Origin: Streptomyces sp. Mut1
GTDB taxonomy: Bacteria; Actinomycetota; Actinomycetes; Streptomycetales; Streptomycetaceae
NCBI RefSeq assembly: GCF_030719295.1
Contig: NZ_CP120997.1
Coordinates: 6,334,001 to 6,398,000, forward strand
DNA length: 64,000 bases
Reading direction: 5' to 3'
Shown here piece by piece: positions 13,921-21,993 of this stretch (position 1 is the stretch's first letter; the number at the start of each line of letters is the position of its first letter). The position numbers were made by a program, and so were the translations under genes. The notes under the pieces were generated by a model. That model saw nothing but the letters and a program-made list of their open reading frames with translations. It had not been told where the DNA came from and searched no databases.

Positions 13921-16065
13921 ATGGAGAAGCTGCGCCCCTCCGACCCCGCACGGATCGGCGGGCACCGGCTGCTCGGACGGCTCGGCGCCGGCGGCATGGG
14001 GGTCGTCTACCTCGGCCGTACGGACGCCGGCGCCCTGGCCGCGATCAAGGTGATCCTGCCCGAATACGCCACCGACGACGACTTCCGGACCCGCTTCCGG
14101 CGCGAGGCCGAGGCCGCCCGCCGGGTGGAGAGCCCCTGGGCCGTCCCGGTGACCGGCGCGGACACGGAGGGTGAACGGCCCTGGCTGGCCACCGCGTTCG
14201 TGCCGGGCCCCGCGCTGTCGGAGGCCGTCGCCCGGTGCGGGCCGCTGCCGGCCCGCGGCGTCCGGGTGCTCGGCCGGCTGCTCGCCCGAGCGCTGGCCGC
14301 CGTACACGCTGCGGGCCTTGTCCACCGCGACGTCAAACCGGGCAACGTCCTGCTCACGGTCGACGGACCGCGCCTGATCGACTTCGGCATCGCGCGGTCC
14401 GCCGACGCCACCGCGCTCACCGCCACCGGCCTGGTGGTCGGGACCCCGGGCTTCCTCTCCCCGGAACAGGCCACCGGAGACGGCACCGAAGCGGACCCCG
14501 CGAGCGACCTCTTCTCCCTCGGCTGCCTCCTGGCGTACGCGGCGACCGGGCGTCCGCCGTTCGGCAGCGGGGCCGTCGACGCGCTGCTCTACCGGACCGT
14601 CCACGACGAGCCCGACCTCGCGGGGATCGACGACCCCGAACTCCGCGCCCTGCTGGCCACCCTGCTGGCCAAGGAGCCCGGAGCGCGCCCCACCGCCGCC
14701 GGACTCGACACCCTGATCGCCGAGGACGCGCCCGACGGCTCCACCGACTGGCTGCCCCCGGACATGGCGGCACTTGTGGCCGAACGCTCCGCCGCCGTGC
14801 TCGACCTGCCCGGCATCGACCCGACGGTCACCGATGACACCGCCCCGCCCGCACCGGGCCGGCGCAAGGCCCTGCTGTTCGCCGGCGCCGGTCTCGTGGT
14901 CGCGGCCGGCGGCGGGTTCGCCGTACGGGAGTGGCTGCGCGACGACAGCGGCTCCGATGCGGCCGCCTCCGGCGAACGGGCCTGGATCATCGGGGTGCAG
15001 GCCGATCTGTCCGGCCCCCGGAGCGCCGCCGGGCGGGCCCAGGAGCGCGGGGTCAGGATCGCCGTCCAGCAGTTCAACGCCCGCGCGGACAAGCCCTTCA
15101 CGCTCACCGTCAAGGTCCGCGACGACGGGGGCGACACCGCCCGCGCGGTGCAGGCCGCCGACCGGTTCGCCCGCGACCGTGACGTGCTCGCCGTCGTCGG
15201 CCCGACCGGTGACGCCGCGACCGAGGCCGTGCTCGGCGCCTACGACGAGGCGATGCTGCCCGTCCTCACCGTGTCCTCGCTCCAGCTCACCTACGCCGCC
15301 CGCGCCAGGAAGTCCTTCTTCCAGGCCGCCCCCTCCGACGGCGTACTGGCCCAGCCGATCATCCGGCGCCTGGTGCTGCGGCCCGATGTCGAGCGGCTCG
15401 GGGTCCTGCTCGACCGGGTCGGCGGGCAGTCCGCCTACCAGGCCGGCTACCTGACCAACATGCTGACCGGCCAGATCACCACCGGCACCACCTACCCGCG
15501 CGTCGTCCCGGCCGGCACACAGGACCTGGCCCCCGTGGTCGAGGACATGCTCGCGCACGCCAGCGACGCCCTCTTCTACGCGGGTGACGCGGCCGGAGCC
15601 GCCCGCACCGCACGCGCCCTCGCCGCCACCTCCTTCAAGGGGCCCCGGATGGCCATGCACACCGCCATGGACGCGCGCTTCCTCAAGGACGCCGGACAGG
15701 CCGCCGAGGACTGGGAGTTCACCGCGCCCTTCACCGACCCGGCGGCGCCCGCGGCCAAGAAGTTCGCCGCGGCCCACCGCACCGCCTTCGACGCCGCCCC
15801 CGCGCACTGGGCCGCCGAGGCGTACGACGCGGCCGGGATCGCGATAGCCGCCGTCACCGCCCTCGCCGGGACGAAGGCCGGCGGGCCGAAGCGCCCGTCG
15901 CGCGGCGCGCTCGTCGCGAAGATCGCCGCATCCACGTACGAGGGCGTCTCCCGTACGTACGTCTTCGACGACGATCACCGGATCAAGGGCGACGACGCCT
16001 ACCTCTACGGGGTGCGGGACGGACGCTACGTCTACCTCGGTGCCGCGCCGAAGGCCACGGCCTGA
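13921..16065 (+). CDS. membrane Ser/Thr protein kinase fused to an extracellular ABC-type binding domain (first copy)
   Basis: A 714-residue bifunctional protein. The N-terminal Hanks-type kinase has a glycine loop LGAGGMG (21-27), Lys43, Glu62, HRD at 135-137 and DFG at 154-156, all intact. A single membrane segment lies at about 318-335. The outer region, about 345-700, is a leucine/branched-chain-type periplasmic binding fold (IGVQADLSGP at the start, VVGPTGDAATEAVLGAYDE, then ALFYAGDAAG and HWAAEAYDAAGIA). It probably binds a small molecule outside and signals inward by phosphorylation; ligand and targets are unknown. The ATG at 13921 follows GAGGGAGAG. The next gene starts six bases after its stop. 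Confidence 0.92.
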   Translation: MEKLRPSDPARIGGHRLLGRLGAGGMGVVYLGRTDAGALAAIKVILPEYATDDDFRTRFRREAEAARRVESPWAVPVTGADTEGERPWLATAFVPGPALSEAVARCGPLPARGVRVLGRLLARALAAVHAAGLVHRDVKPGNVLLTVDGPRLIDFGIARSADATALTATGLVVGTPGFLSPEQATGDGTEADPASDLFSLGCLLAYAATGRPPFGSGAVDALLYRTVHDEPDLAGIDDPELRALLATLLAKEPGARPTAAGLDTLIAEDAPDGSTDWLPPDMAALVAERSAAVLDLPGIDPTVTDDTAPPAPGRRKALLFAGAGLVVAAGGGFAVREWLRDDSGSDAAASGERAWIIGVQADLSGPRSAAGRAQERGVRIAVQQFNARADKPFTLTVKVRDDGGDTARAVQAADRFARDRDVLAVVGPTGDAATEAVLGAYDEAMLPVLTVSSLQLTYAARARKSFFQAAPSDGVLAQPIIRRLVLRPDVERLGVLLDRVGGQSAYQAGYLTNMLTGQITTGTTYPRVVPAGTQDLAPVVEDMLAHASDALFYAGDAAGAARTARALAATSFKGPRMAMHTAMDARFLKDAGQAAEDWEFTAPFTDPAAPAAKKFAAAHRTAFDAAPAHWAAEAYDAAGIAIAAVTALAGTKAGGPKRPSRGALVAKIAASTYEGVSRTYVFDDDHRIKGDDAYLYGVRDGRYVYLGAAPKATA

Positions 16066-16071
16066 TCCCGC

Positions 16072-18177
16072 ATGCGGCCGCTCACCTCGGACGATCCGCG
16101 CACCATCGGCGCGTACCGCACCCTTGTCCGCCTCGGCGCGGGCGGCATGGGCGTCGTCTACCTGGCACGCACGTCCGGCGGCTCGCTCGCCGCCGTGAAG
16201 GTGATCCACGCCGAGCACGCCACGGACCCCGGATTCCGGGCCCGGTTCCGGCGCGAGGCAGAGGCCGCGGCCCGGATCACCGGTCCCTGGGTCGTCCCGG
16301 TGACCGGGGCCGACACCGAGGCCCCGGAGCCCTGGCTGGCCACCGCGTTCGTGCCGGGACCCTCCCTCGCGGAAGTCGTCGGGACCCGGGGACCGCTGCC
16401 CGCCGACACGGTCCGGGCACTCGGCTCGCGGCTGGCCGAAGCGCTCCTCGCGGTGCACGGAGCGGGCCTCCTGCACCGCGACGTCAAGCCCGGCAACGTC
16501 CTCCTCGCGCTCGACGGGCCCCGCCTCATCGACTTCGGCATCGCCCGCCACGAGGGCGCCACCGCGCTCACCGCCACCGACGCGGTGATCGGCACCCCCG
16601 GCTACCTGGCCCCCGAACAGGCCGTGGCGGGGCCGCTCGGACCGGGCTGCGACGTGTTCTCCCTGGGCTGCGTCCTCGTGTACGCGGCGACCGGACGGCG
16701 CCCGCTCGGGACGGGAACACCGGCCGGGGTCCTCTTCCGCACGGTGCACGAGGAGCCGGACCTGCACGGGGTGCCGGCCGTGCTGCTGCCCCTGGTCACG
16801 GCCTGCCTGGCCAAGGACCCGGCCGACCGGCCGGGCACCGGGGAGATCGCCCGGACCCTCGCGGGAAGCCCCGCCGACTGGGAGGTGCCCGGCCTGGCCG
16901 CCACGGTCGCCGCCCGCTCGGCCGCCGCTCTCGCCCTCCCCGACCCCGAACCGACCCCCGCCACCGGGGTCCCGGAACCACCGCGCCCGACCCGGCGACG
17001 CCTCCTGGCCGCAGGAGCGGCCGGCGCCGTCGCCCTCGCGGGCGGCGGAACCGCCGCCTGGGTGGCCGCCACCCGGCGCGGCGGCACGGGAAAGCCACCC
17101 GCCCCCCTTCCCGCGTACCGCGTCGCCCTGCACGCGGACCTGACCGGAGCGGGCAGATCCGTCGGCCTCGCCCACCAGCGCGGGGCCCTCCTCGCGATCG
17201 ACGCCCACAACTCCCGTACGGACAAGACCTTCACGCTCACGCTGCGCACCGAGGACGACGCCGGGGACGCCACCCGCGCCCTCGGTGCCGCCGACCGGAT
17301 CACCGCCGACTCCCGGGTGCTCGCCGTCATCGGCCCCACCGCGCAAGTCATCGACGGCAAGGTCGCGACCCACTACGAGAAGGCACGCCTCGCCCAGGTC
17401 GTCGTCGCGGCGGGCTCCACCACCGTCGCCGGGGCGGGCCCCGGTTCCCTGTGCGTACTGCGGCCGTCCGACCCGGCGCTGGCCATCGGGCTGATCTCCT
17501 ACCTGGCCCGGGTCCGGCCGACCGACCACGTCGTCATCATCGAGGACCGCGCGGACGCGCAGAGCAGCTGGGCGATCAGGGACCACCTGCCGAGAGCCCC
17601 GGTCGACGGGGTCAGGTACACCACGGAGACCGTCGCGGCCACCGCCCGCACCTTCGCCCCCGCCGCCCGCGCCGCGGTCGGCGCCGGGGCGGGCGCGGTC
17701 GTCTACGCCGGATCGTCCGCCGCCCGGGGCGCCCGCTGCGCCAAGGACCTGGCCGCCGCCGGCTTCACCGGCACCGGAATGTCGCTCGGCCCCGTCCTCG
17801 CCCCGGCCTTCCTCCGGGACGCGGGCAAGGCCGCCGAGGGCTGGGTCTTCGGCGAGGCGTACACCGACCCGACGGCCCTGCCCGCGGCCAAGGCGTTCAC
17901 CGCCGCGCACCGCGAACGGTTCGGCTCGGCGCCCGGCACCTGGGCCGCCGAGGCGTACGACGCGGTGGGCCTGATCGCGCGGGCCGGCCGCACCACGAGC
18001 GCCGTCGACGCGCCGCGCGACGGGGTGGCCGGGAGAATCCTGAGCACCGAATACCGGGGCATCACCCGGCGGCTGTCCTTCTACAGCAGACACCAGGTGA
18101 AGCCCCAGACGGGCATCTTCCTCCACCGGGTCGACGGGGGACGGGCCCGCTTCCTCGGGCTCCACACCTCGGTGTGA
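16072..18177 (+). CDS. membrane Ser/Thr protein kinase fused to an extracellular ABC-type binding domain (second copy)
   Basis: A 701-residue paralogue of the preceding kinase, with the same numbering of key residues: LGAGGMG 21-27, Lys43, HRD 135-137, DFG 154-156. The membrane segment is at about 311-331. The outer domain begins YRVALHADLTGAGRSVGLAHQRGALLAID and ends with RLSFYSRHQVKPQTGIFLHRVDGG, again the branched-chain-type binding fold. The kinase halves are much more alike than the binding halves, so the two may sense different ligands. No ribosome site is visible before ATG 16072, and the six-base gap suggests translational coupling. The pair arose by tandem duplication. Confidence 0.92.
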   Translation: MRPLTSDDPRTIGAYRTLVRLGAGGMGVVYLARTSGGSLAAVKVIHAEHATDPGFRARFRREAEAAARITGPWVVPVTGADTEAPEPWLATAFVPGPSLAEVVGTRGPLPADTVRALGSRLAEALLAVHGAGLLHRDVKPGNVLLALDGPRLIDFGIARHEGATALTATDAVIGTPGYLAPEQAVAGPLGPGCDVFSLGCVLVYAATGRRPLGTGTPAGVLFRTVHEEPDLHGVPAVLLPLVTACLAKDPADRPGTGEIARTLAGSPADWEVPGLAATVAARSAAALALPDPEPTPATGVPEPPRPTRRRLLAAGAAGAVALAGGGTAAWVAATRRGGTGKPPAPLPAYRVALHADLTGAGRSVGLAHQRGALLAIDAHNSRTDKTFTLTLRTEDDAGDATRALGAADRITADSRVLAVIGPTAQVIDGKVATHYEKARLAQVVVAAGSTTVAGAGPGSLCVLRPSDPALAIGLISYLARVRPTDHVVIIEDRADAQSSWAIRDHLPRAPVDGVRYTTETVAATARTFAPAARAAVGAGAGAVVYAGSSAARGARCAKDLAAAGFTGTGMSLGPVLAPAFLRDAGKAAEGWVFGEAYTDPTALPAAKAFTAAHRERFGSAPGTWAAEAYDAVGLIARAGRTTSAVDAPRDGVAGRILSTEYRGITRRLSFYSRHQVKPQTGIFLHRVDGGRARFLGLHTSV

Positions 18178-18364
18178 GCCCGCCGGTCCGCCGAACGGAG
18201 CAGGAACCGGACCCGTACGGCACGGCGTGAAGCGGAGCTGCGGCCCCGTTTAAGAAAACCTCGATGGACCTGGGGCGCGGGGTACGGCAGATTTCTCCGT
18301 GACGGCGGAGGATGGTGCGCGGCAGCCGGTGCGAGCGCGCTGCCATGCCGTCCCTCTCATCCTT

Positions 18365-18406
18365 CCCCGGGCCGCAGGCTTCCTCAGGCACGCCCCCGGC
18401 CCGGGG
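18365..18406 (+). terminator. stem-loop in the tdh leader (terminator or attenuator)
   Basis: CCCCGGGCCG at 18365-18374 pairs perfectly with 18397-18406; the loop is 22 bases. It lies 187 bases after the kinase operon and 37 bases before the tdh start codon, so it may end the upstream transcript or sit in the tdh leader. The 265-base gap 18178-18442 shows no other structure. Confidence 0.5.
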
Positions 18407-18442
18407 AGATCAACGCCGCACCAGGTACAGGGAGCCGCAGCC

Positions 18443-19471
18443 GTGAAGGCACTCGTGAAGCAGAAGGCCGAGCCCGGACTCTGGCTGATGGACGTACCCG
18501 AGCCCGAGACCGGCCCATCGGACGTCCTGATCAAGGTCCTGCGCACCGGCATCTGCGGGACCGACCTGCACATCCGCAACTACGACGGCTGGGCGCAGCA
18601 GGCCATCAGCACGCCGCTCGTCCTCGGGCACGAGTTCGTCGGCGAGGTCGCCGCGACCGGCTCCGACGTCGTCGACATCGCCGTGGGCGACCTGGTCAGC
18701 GGCGAGGGCCACCTCGTCTGCGGCAAGTGCCGCAACTGCCTGGCCGGACGCCGTCACCTCTGCCGCTCCACGCTCGGCCTCGGCGTCGGCCGCGACGGCG
18801 CCTTCGCCGAGTACGTCGCCCTGCCCGCGTCCAACGTGTGGGTGCACCGGGTCCCCGTCGACCTCGACGTCGCCGCGATCTTCGATCCGTTCGGCAACGC
18901 CGTGCACACCGCGCTGTCCTTCCCGCTGGTCGGCGAGGACGTCCTGATCACAGGCGCCGGCCCCATCGGCATCATGGCCGCCGCCGTCGCCCGGCACGCC
19001 GGCGCCCGCAACATCATGATCACCGACGTCAGCGAGGCCCGCCTGGACCTCGCCCGCGAGGTCGGCGTCAGCCTGGCGCTCAACGTCGGCGAGCACACCA
19101 TCGCCGACGGCCAGCAGAAGCTGGGACTGCGCGAGGGCTTCGACATCGGCCTGGAGATGTCCGGCCGCCCCGAGGCGATGCGCGACATGATCGCGAACAT
19201 GACGCACGGCGGCCGGATCGCCATGCTCGGACTCCCCTCCGAGGAGTTCGCCGTCGACTGGGCCCGGATCGTCACCTCCATGATCACGGTCAAGGGCATC
19301 TACGGCCGCGAGATGTACGAGACCTGGTACGCCATGTCCGTCCTGCTGGAGGGCGGCCTCGACCTCGCCCCCGTGATCACCGGCCGGTACGGCTACCGCG
19401 ACTTCGAGGCGGCCTTCGACGACGCGGCGAGCGGACGCGGCGGCAAGGTCATCCTCGACTGGACCGTCTGA
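18443..19471 (+). CDS. tdh: L-threonine 3-dehydrogenase
   Basis: A 342-residue zinc medium-chain dehydrogenase that oxidises L-threonine to 2-amino-3-ketobutyrate with NAD+. Catalytic zinc ligands are Cys38 (TGICGTDLH) and His63-Glu64 (LGHEF). The structural zinc site has Cys93, Cys96, Cys99 and Cys107. The NAD-binding turn is [12 protein letters not shown]. Length equals that of E. coli Tdh. The GTG at 18443 ([10 protein letters not shown]) is preceded by AGGGAG and gives the standard N-terminus; the frame is open upstream. kbl follows 24 bases later, completing the threonine-to-glycine pathway. Confidence 0.95.
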   Translation: MKALVKQKAEPGLWLMDVPEPETGPSDVLIKVLRTGICGTDLHIRNYDGWAQQAISTPLVLGHEFVGEVAATGSDVVDIAVGDLVSGEGHLVCGKCRNCLAGRRHLCRSTLGLGVGRDGAFAEYVALPASNVWVHRVPVDLDVAAIFDPFGNAVHTALSFPLVGEDVLITGAGPIGIMAAAVARHAGARNIMITDVSEARLDLAREVGVSLALNVGEHTIADGQQKLGLREGFDIGLEMSGRPEAMRDMIANMTHGGRIAMLGLPSEEFAVDWARIVTSMITVKGIYGREMYETWYAMSVLLEGGLDLAPVITGRYGYRDFEAAFDDAASGRGGKVILDWTV

Positions 19472-19495
19472 CCTCTTCACCTCTAAGGAACCGGC

Positions 19496-20689
19496 ATGTT
19501 CGACTCCGTACGCGACGACCTGCGCACCACCCTCGAAGAGATCGAGGCGGCCGGTCTGCACAAGCCCGAGCGCGTCATCGGCACCCCGCAGTCCGCGACC
19601 GTCGCCGTCACCGCGGGCGGCCGTCCGGGCGAGGTGCTGAACTTCTGCGCCAACAACTACCTGGGCCTCGCCGACCACCCCGATGTGATCGCCGCCGCGC
19701 ACGAGGCGCTGGACCGCTGGGGCTACGGCATGGCGTCCGTCCGCTTCATCTGCGGCACCCAGGAGGTCCACAAGGAGCTGGAGCAGCGGCTCTCCGCCTT
19801 CCTGGGCCAGGAGGACACGATCCTCTACTCCTCCTGCTTCGACGCCAACGGCGGCGTGTTCGAGACGATCCTCGGCCCGGAGGACGCGGTCATCTCCGAC
19901 GCCCTCAACCACGCCTCGATCATCGACGGCATCCGCCTGTCCAAGGCCAAGCGCTTCCGCTACGCCAACCGCGACATGGCCGACCTGGAGCAGCAGCTCA
20001 AGGAGGCGTCCGGCGCCCGGCGCCGCCTCGTCGTCACCGACGGTGTCTTCTCCATGGACGGGTACGTCGCGCCGCTGCGCGAGATCTGCGACCTCGCCGA
20101 GCGCTACGACGCCATGGTCATGGTCGACGACTCGCACGCCGTCGGCTTCGTCGGCGCGGGCGGCCGCGGCACGCCGGAGCTGCACGACGTGATGGACCGC
20201 GTCGACATCATCACCGGCACCCTCGGCAAGGCGCTCGGCGGGGCCTCCGGCGGTTACGTCGCGGCCCGCGCCGAGATCGTCGCCCTGCTGCGCCAGCGCT
20301 CGCGCCCGTACCTCTTCTCCAACTCGCTCGCCCCGGTCATCGCCGCCGCCTCCCTCAAGGTCATCGACCTGCTGGAGTCCGCGGGCGACCTGCGCGAGCG
20401 GCTCAACGCCAACACCGCGCTCTTCCGTACCCGGATGACCGAGGAGGGCTTCGACATCCTGCCCGGCGACCACGCCATCGCCCCCGTGATGATCGGGGAC
20501 GCGGCGAAGGCAGGCCGGATGGCGGAGCTGCTCCTGGAGCGCGGTGTGTACGTGATCGGGTTCTCGTACCCGGTCGTCCCGCAGGGCGCGGCCCGTATCC
20601 GCGTCCAGCTCTCCGCGGCGCACTCCACGGCCGACGTGAACCGCGCCGTGGACGCGTTCGTCGCCGCCCGCGCCGTACTGGAGGGCTGA
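19496..20689 (+). CDS. kbl: glycine C-acetyltransferase (2-amino-3-ketobutyrate CoA ligase)
   Basis: A 397-residue pyridoxal-phosphate enzyme of the alpha-oxoamine synthase family that cleaves 2-amino-3-ketobutyrate with CoA to glycine and acetyl-CoA. The PLP lysine is Lys245 in [10 protein letters not shown]. Also visible are [14 protein letters not shown] (substrate site), [11 protein letters not shown] and [13 protein letters not shown] (PLP ring and phosphate contacts). The length matches E. coli Kbl (398). The ATG follows CTAAGGA. With tdh upstream and a strong terminator downstream it forms a two-gene operon supplying glycine and C1 units. Confidence 0.96.
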   Translation: MFDSVRDDLRTTLEEIEAAGLHKPERVIGTPQSATVAVTAGGRPGEVLNFCANNYLGLADHPDVIAAAHEALDRWGYGMASVRFICGTQEVHKELEQRLSAFLGQEDTILYSSCFDANGGVFETILGPEDAVISDALNHASIIDGIRLSKAKRFRYANRDMADLEQQLKEASGARRRLVVTDGVFSMDGYVAPLREICDLAERYDAMVMVDDSHAVGFVGAGGRGTPELHDVMDRVDIITGTLGKALGGASGGYVAARAEIVALLRQRSRPYLFSNSLAPVIAAASLKVIDLLESAGDLRERLNANTALFRTRMTEEGFDILPGDHAIAPVMIGDAAKAGRMAELLLERGVYVIGFSYPVVPQGAARIRVQLSAAHSTADVNRAVDAFVAARAVLEG

Positions 20690-20697
20690 CCCCGGGC

Positions 20698-20730
20698 GGT
20701 CGCGGGGGCGGTCAGGGCGCCCCCGCGACC
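20698..20730 (+). terminator. strong stem-loop terminator after kbl
   Basis: Perfect 13-base inverted repeat GGTCGCGGGGGCG at 20698-20710 with its complement at 20718-20730, loop of seven. Confidence 0.8.
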
Positions 20731-20746
20731 TGGGACAATGGGGCAC

Positions 20747-21673
20747 ATGATCGATGCACGGCGGCTCCGCGTCCTGCGAGCCGTGGCGGACCACCGCACG
20801 GTGACCGCCGCGGCTGCCGCGCTGTACCTGACCCCCTCCGCCGTCTCCCAGCAGCTCGCCGCCCTCGAACAGGAGACCGGCCACCGGCTGGTCGAACGCG
20901 GCTCGCGCGGCGCCCGCCTCACGCCCGCCGGCGAGATCCTGCTCACCCACACCAACGTGGTGCTGGCCCAGCTGGAGCGCGCCGAGGCCGAGCTCGCCGC
21001 CTACGGCTCGGGCGACGCCGGTACGGTCACGGTCGCCGCGTTCGCCACCGGCATAGGCCTGGTCCTGGCCCCCGCCATCGCCGCCCTCAGCCGCATCGCA
21101 CCCGGCATCAAGGTCCGCGTCCAGGACGCGGAGGGCGACGCGAGCGTCCCGATGGTCCTGGACCGGCAGGTCGATGTCGCCGTCGCCGTCGAATACCGGG
21201 GCGCCCCCGGCGAGGACGACCGCCGCCTGACCCGCGTCCCCCTGTACTCGGAGCCGTTCGACGCGGTGCTCCCGGTGGGCCACCGCCTGGCGGACCAGGA
21301 GCAGGTGGCCGTCGCCGACCTGGCCAAGGACGCCTGGATCGGCCCGTACCCGGGCAACCCGTGCCACGACGTGGTGGTCCTGGCCTGCGAGTACGCAGGC
21401 TTCGCCCCGAACCTCGAACACTCATCCGACGACTTCCACGCGGTGGTCGCACTCGCCGGCGCGAACGCCGGAGTGGCCCTCGTCCCGCGCTCCGCGCTGC
21501 GGGGCATGGCCCTGACCGGCGTGGTGGTCCGCCCGGTCCGGGGCACCGCCCCCACCCGCCGGGTCTTCGCGGCGGTACGCCGGGGCGCCGAGACCCACCC
21601 GCTGATCGAGCCGGTGCTGGAGGCGCTGGCGGGGGCGGCGGGTGGCGTGGCACGTCCGGACGTCCGGGCCTGA
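20747..21673 (+). CDS. LysR family transcriptional regulator
   Basis: A 308-residue LysR-type regulator. The N-terminal helix-turn-helix is RLRVLRAVADHRTVTAAAAA continuing LYLTPSAVSQQLAALEQETG, and the effector domain begins near residue 90 (GTVTVAAFATGIGLVLAP). It faces the same way as tdh-kbl and lies behind their terminator, so it is probably a separate unit; control of tdh-kbl is possible but not shown. ATG 20747 is preferred over ATG 20738 because it gives the usual MIDARRLRVL start. A GACAAT -10-like element ends seven bases before it, so the transcript may be leaderless. Confidence 0.88.
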   Translation: MIDARRLRVLRAVADHRTVTAAAAALYLTPSAVSQQLAALEQETGHRLVERGSRGARLTPAGEILLTHTNVVLAQLERAEAELAAYGSGDAGTVTVAAFATGIGLVLAPAIAALSRIAPGIKVRVQDAEGDASVPMVLDRQVDVAVAVEYRGAPGEDDRRLTRVPLYSEPFDAVLPVGHRLADQEQVAVADLAKDAWIGPYPGNPCHDVVVLACEYAGFAPNLEHSSDDFHAVVALAGANAGVALVPRSALRGMALTGVVVRPVRGTAPTRRVFAAVRRGAETHPLIEPVLEALAGAAGGVARPDVRA

Positions 21674-21689
21674 CGGGGGCCGGCCCCCG
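21674..21689 (+). terminator. short GC palindrome after the LysR gene
   Basis: CGGGGGCCGGCCCCCG immediately after the stop codon is self-complementary over 16 bases. A hairpin would have only about six pairs, so it is a weak terminator at best. Confidence 0.4.
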
Positions 21690-21768
21690 ACGACGAACCG
21701 CCCGAAGACCAGTGATCCAGCAACGGCAGTGTGGCGGGTCGTAGTCGGCACCGGGGGAGGCAGAACGC

Positions 21769-21945
21769 GTGGGCGACGGCAAGGACAGCGGCAAGGTTCT
21801 GGACATCAGCGGGGACACGGATTCCCGGTTCAATGCCCTCGACCTCGCCCGGGAGATCGCCCGCGCCTGGCGCCTGTCCCTCAAGCAGGCATTTCCGCAC
21901 AAGGAGTTCGACGTTCAGGCAACCGAAACGGAGGACAGCCCTTAG
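21769..21945 (+). CDS. small acidic protein, 58 residues, unknown function
   Basis: A GTG-started frame preceded by GGGGAGG at good spacing. It begins VGDGKDSGKVLDI, continues through DSRFNALDLAREIARAW and ends QATETEDSP. The first 18 residues and the C-terminus are polar; the centre (about 20-44) should form an amphipathic helix. Codon use is typical of its neighbours, with nearly all third positions G or C in the middle of the gene. It lies between the LysR gene and the convergent ABC permease gene, on its own. I do not recognise a family. It is too short for routine length-filtered gene calls. Confidence 0.6.
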   Translation: MGDGKDSGKVLDISGDTDSRFNALDLAREIARAWRLSLKQAFPHKEFDVQATETEDSP

Positions 21946-21993
21946 CCTGCCCCACGCGAGCTGTTGACCCGGCTCGGGGCAGGCCGCGAAGGG

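Noticed and set aside
13654..18165. 1503-codon open frame on the minus strand
   Set aside because: It is antisense to the two kinase genes; the translation is glycine/arginine/valine/aspartate-rich with no domain, as expected from GC-rich third positions of the real genes.
18178..18442. Glycine or other riboswitch before tdh-kbl
   Set aside because: No conserved riboswitch core that I can recognise; only one plain hairpin.
18410..21421. 1003-codon minus-strand frame over tdh, kbl and the LysR gene
   Set aside because: Same kind of composition artefact; tdh and kbl have complete catalytic motifs on the plus strand.
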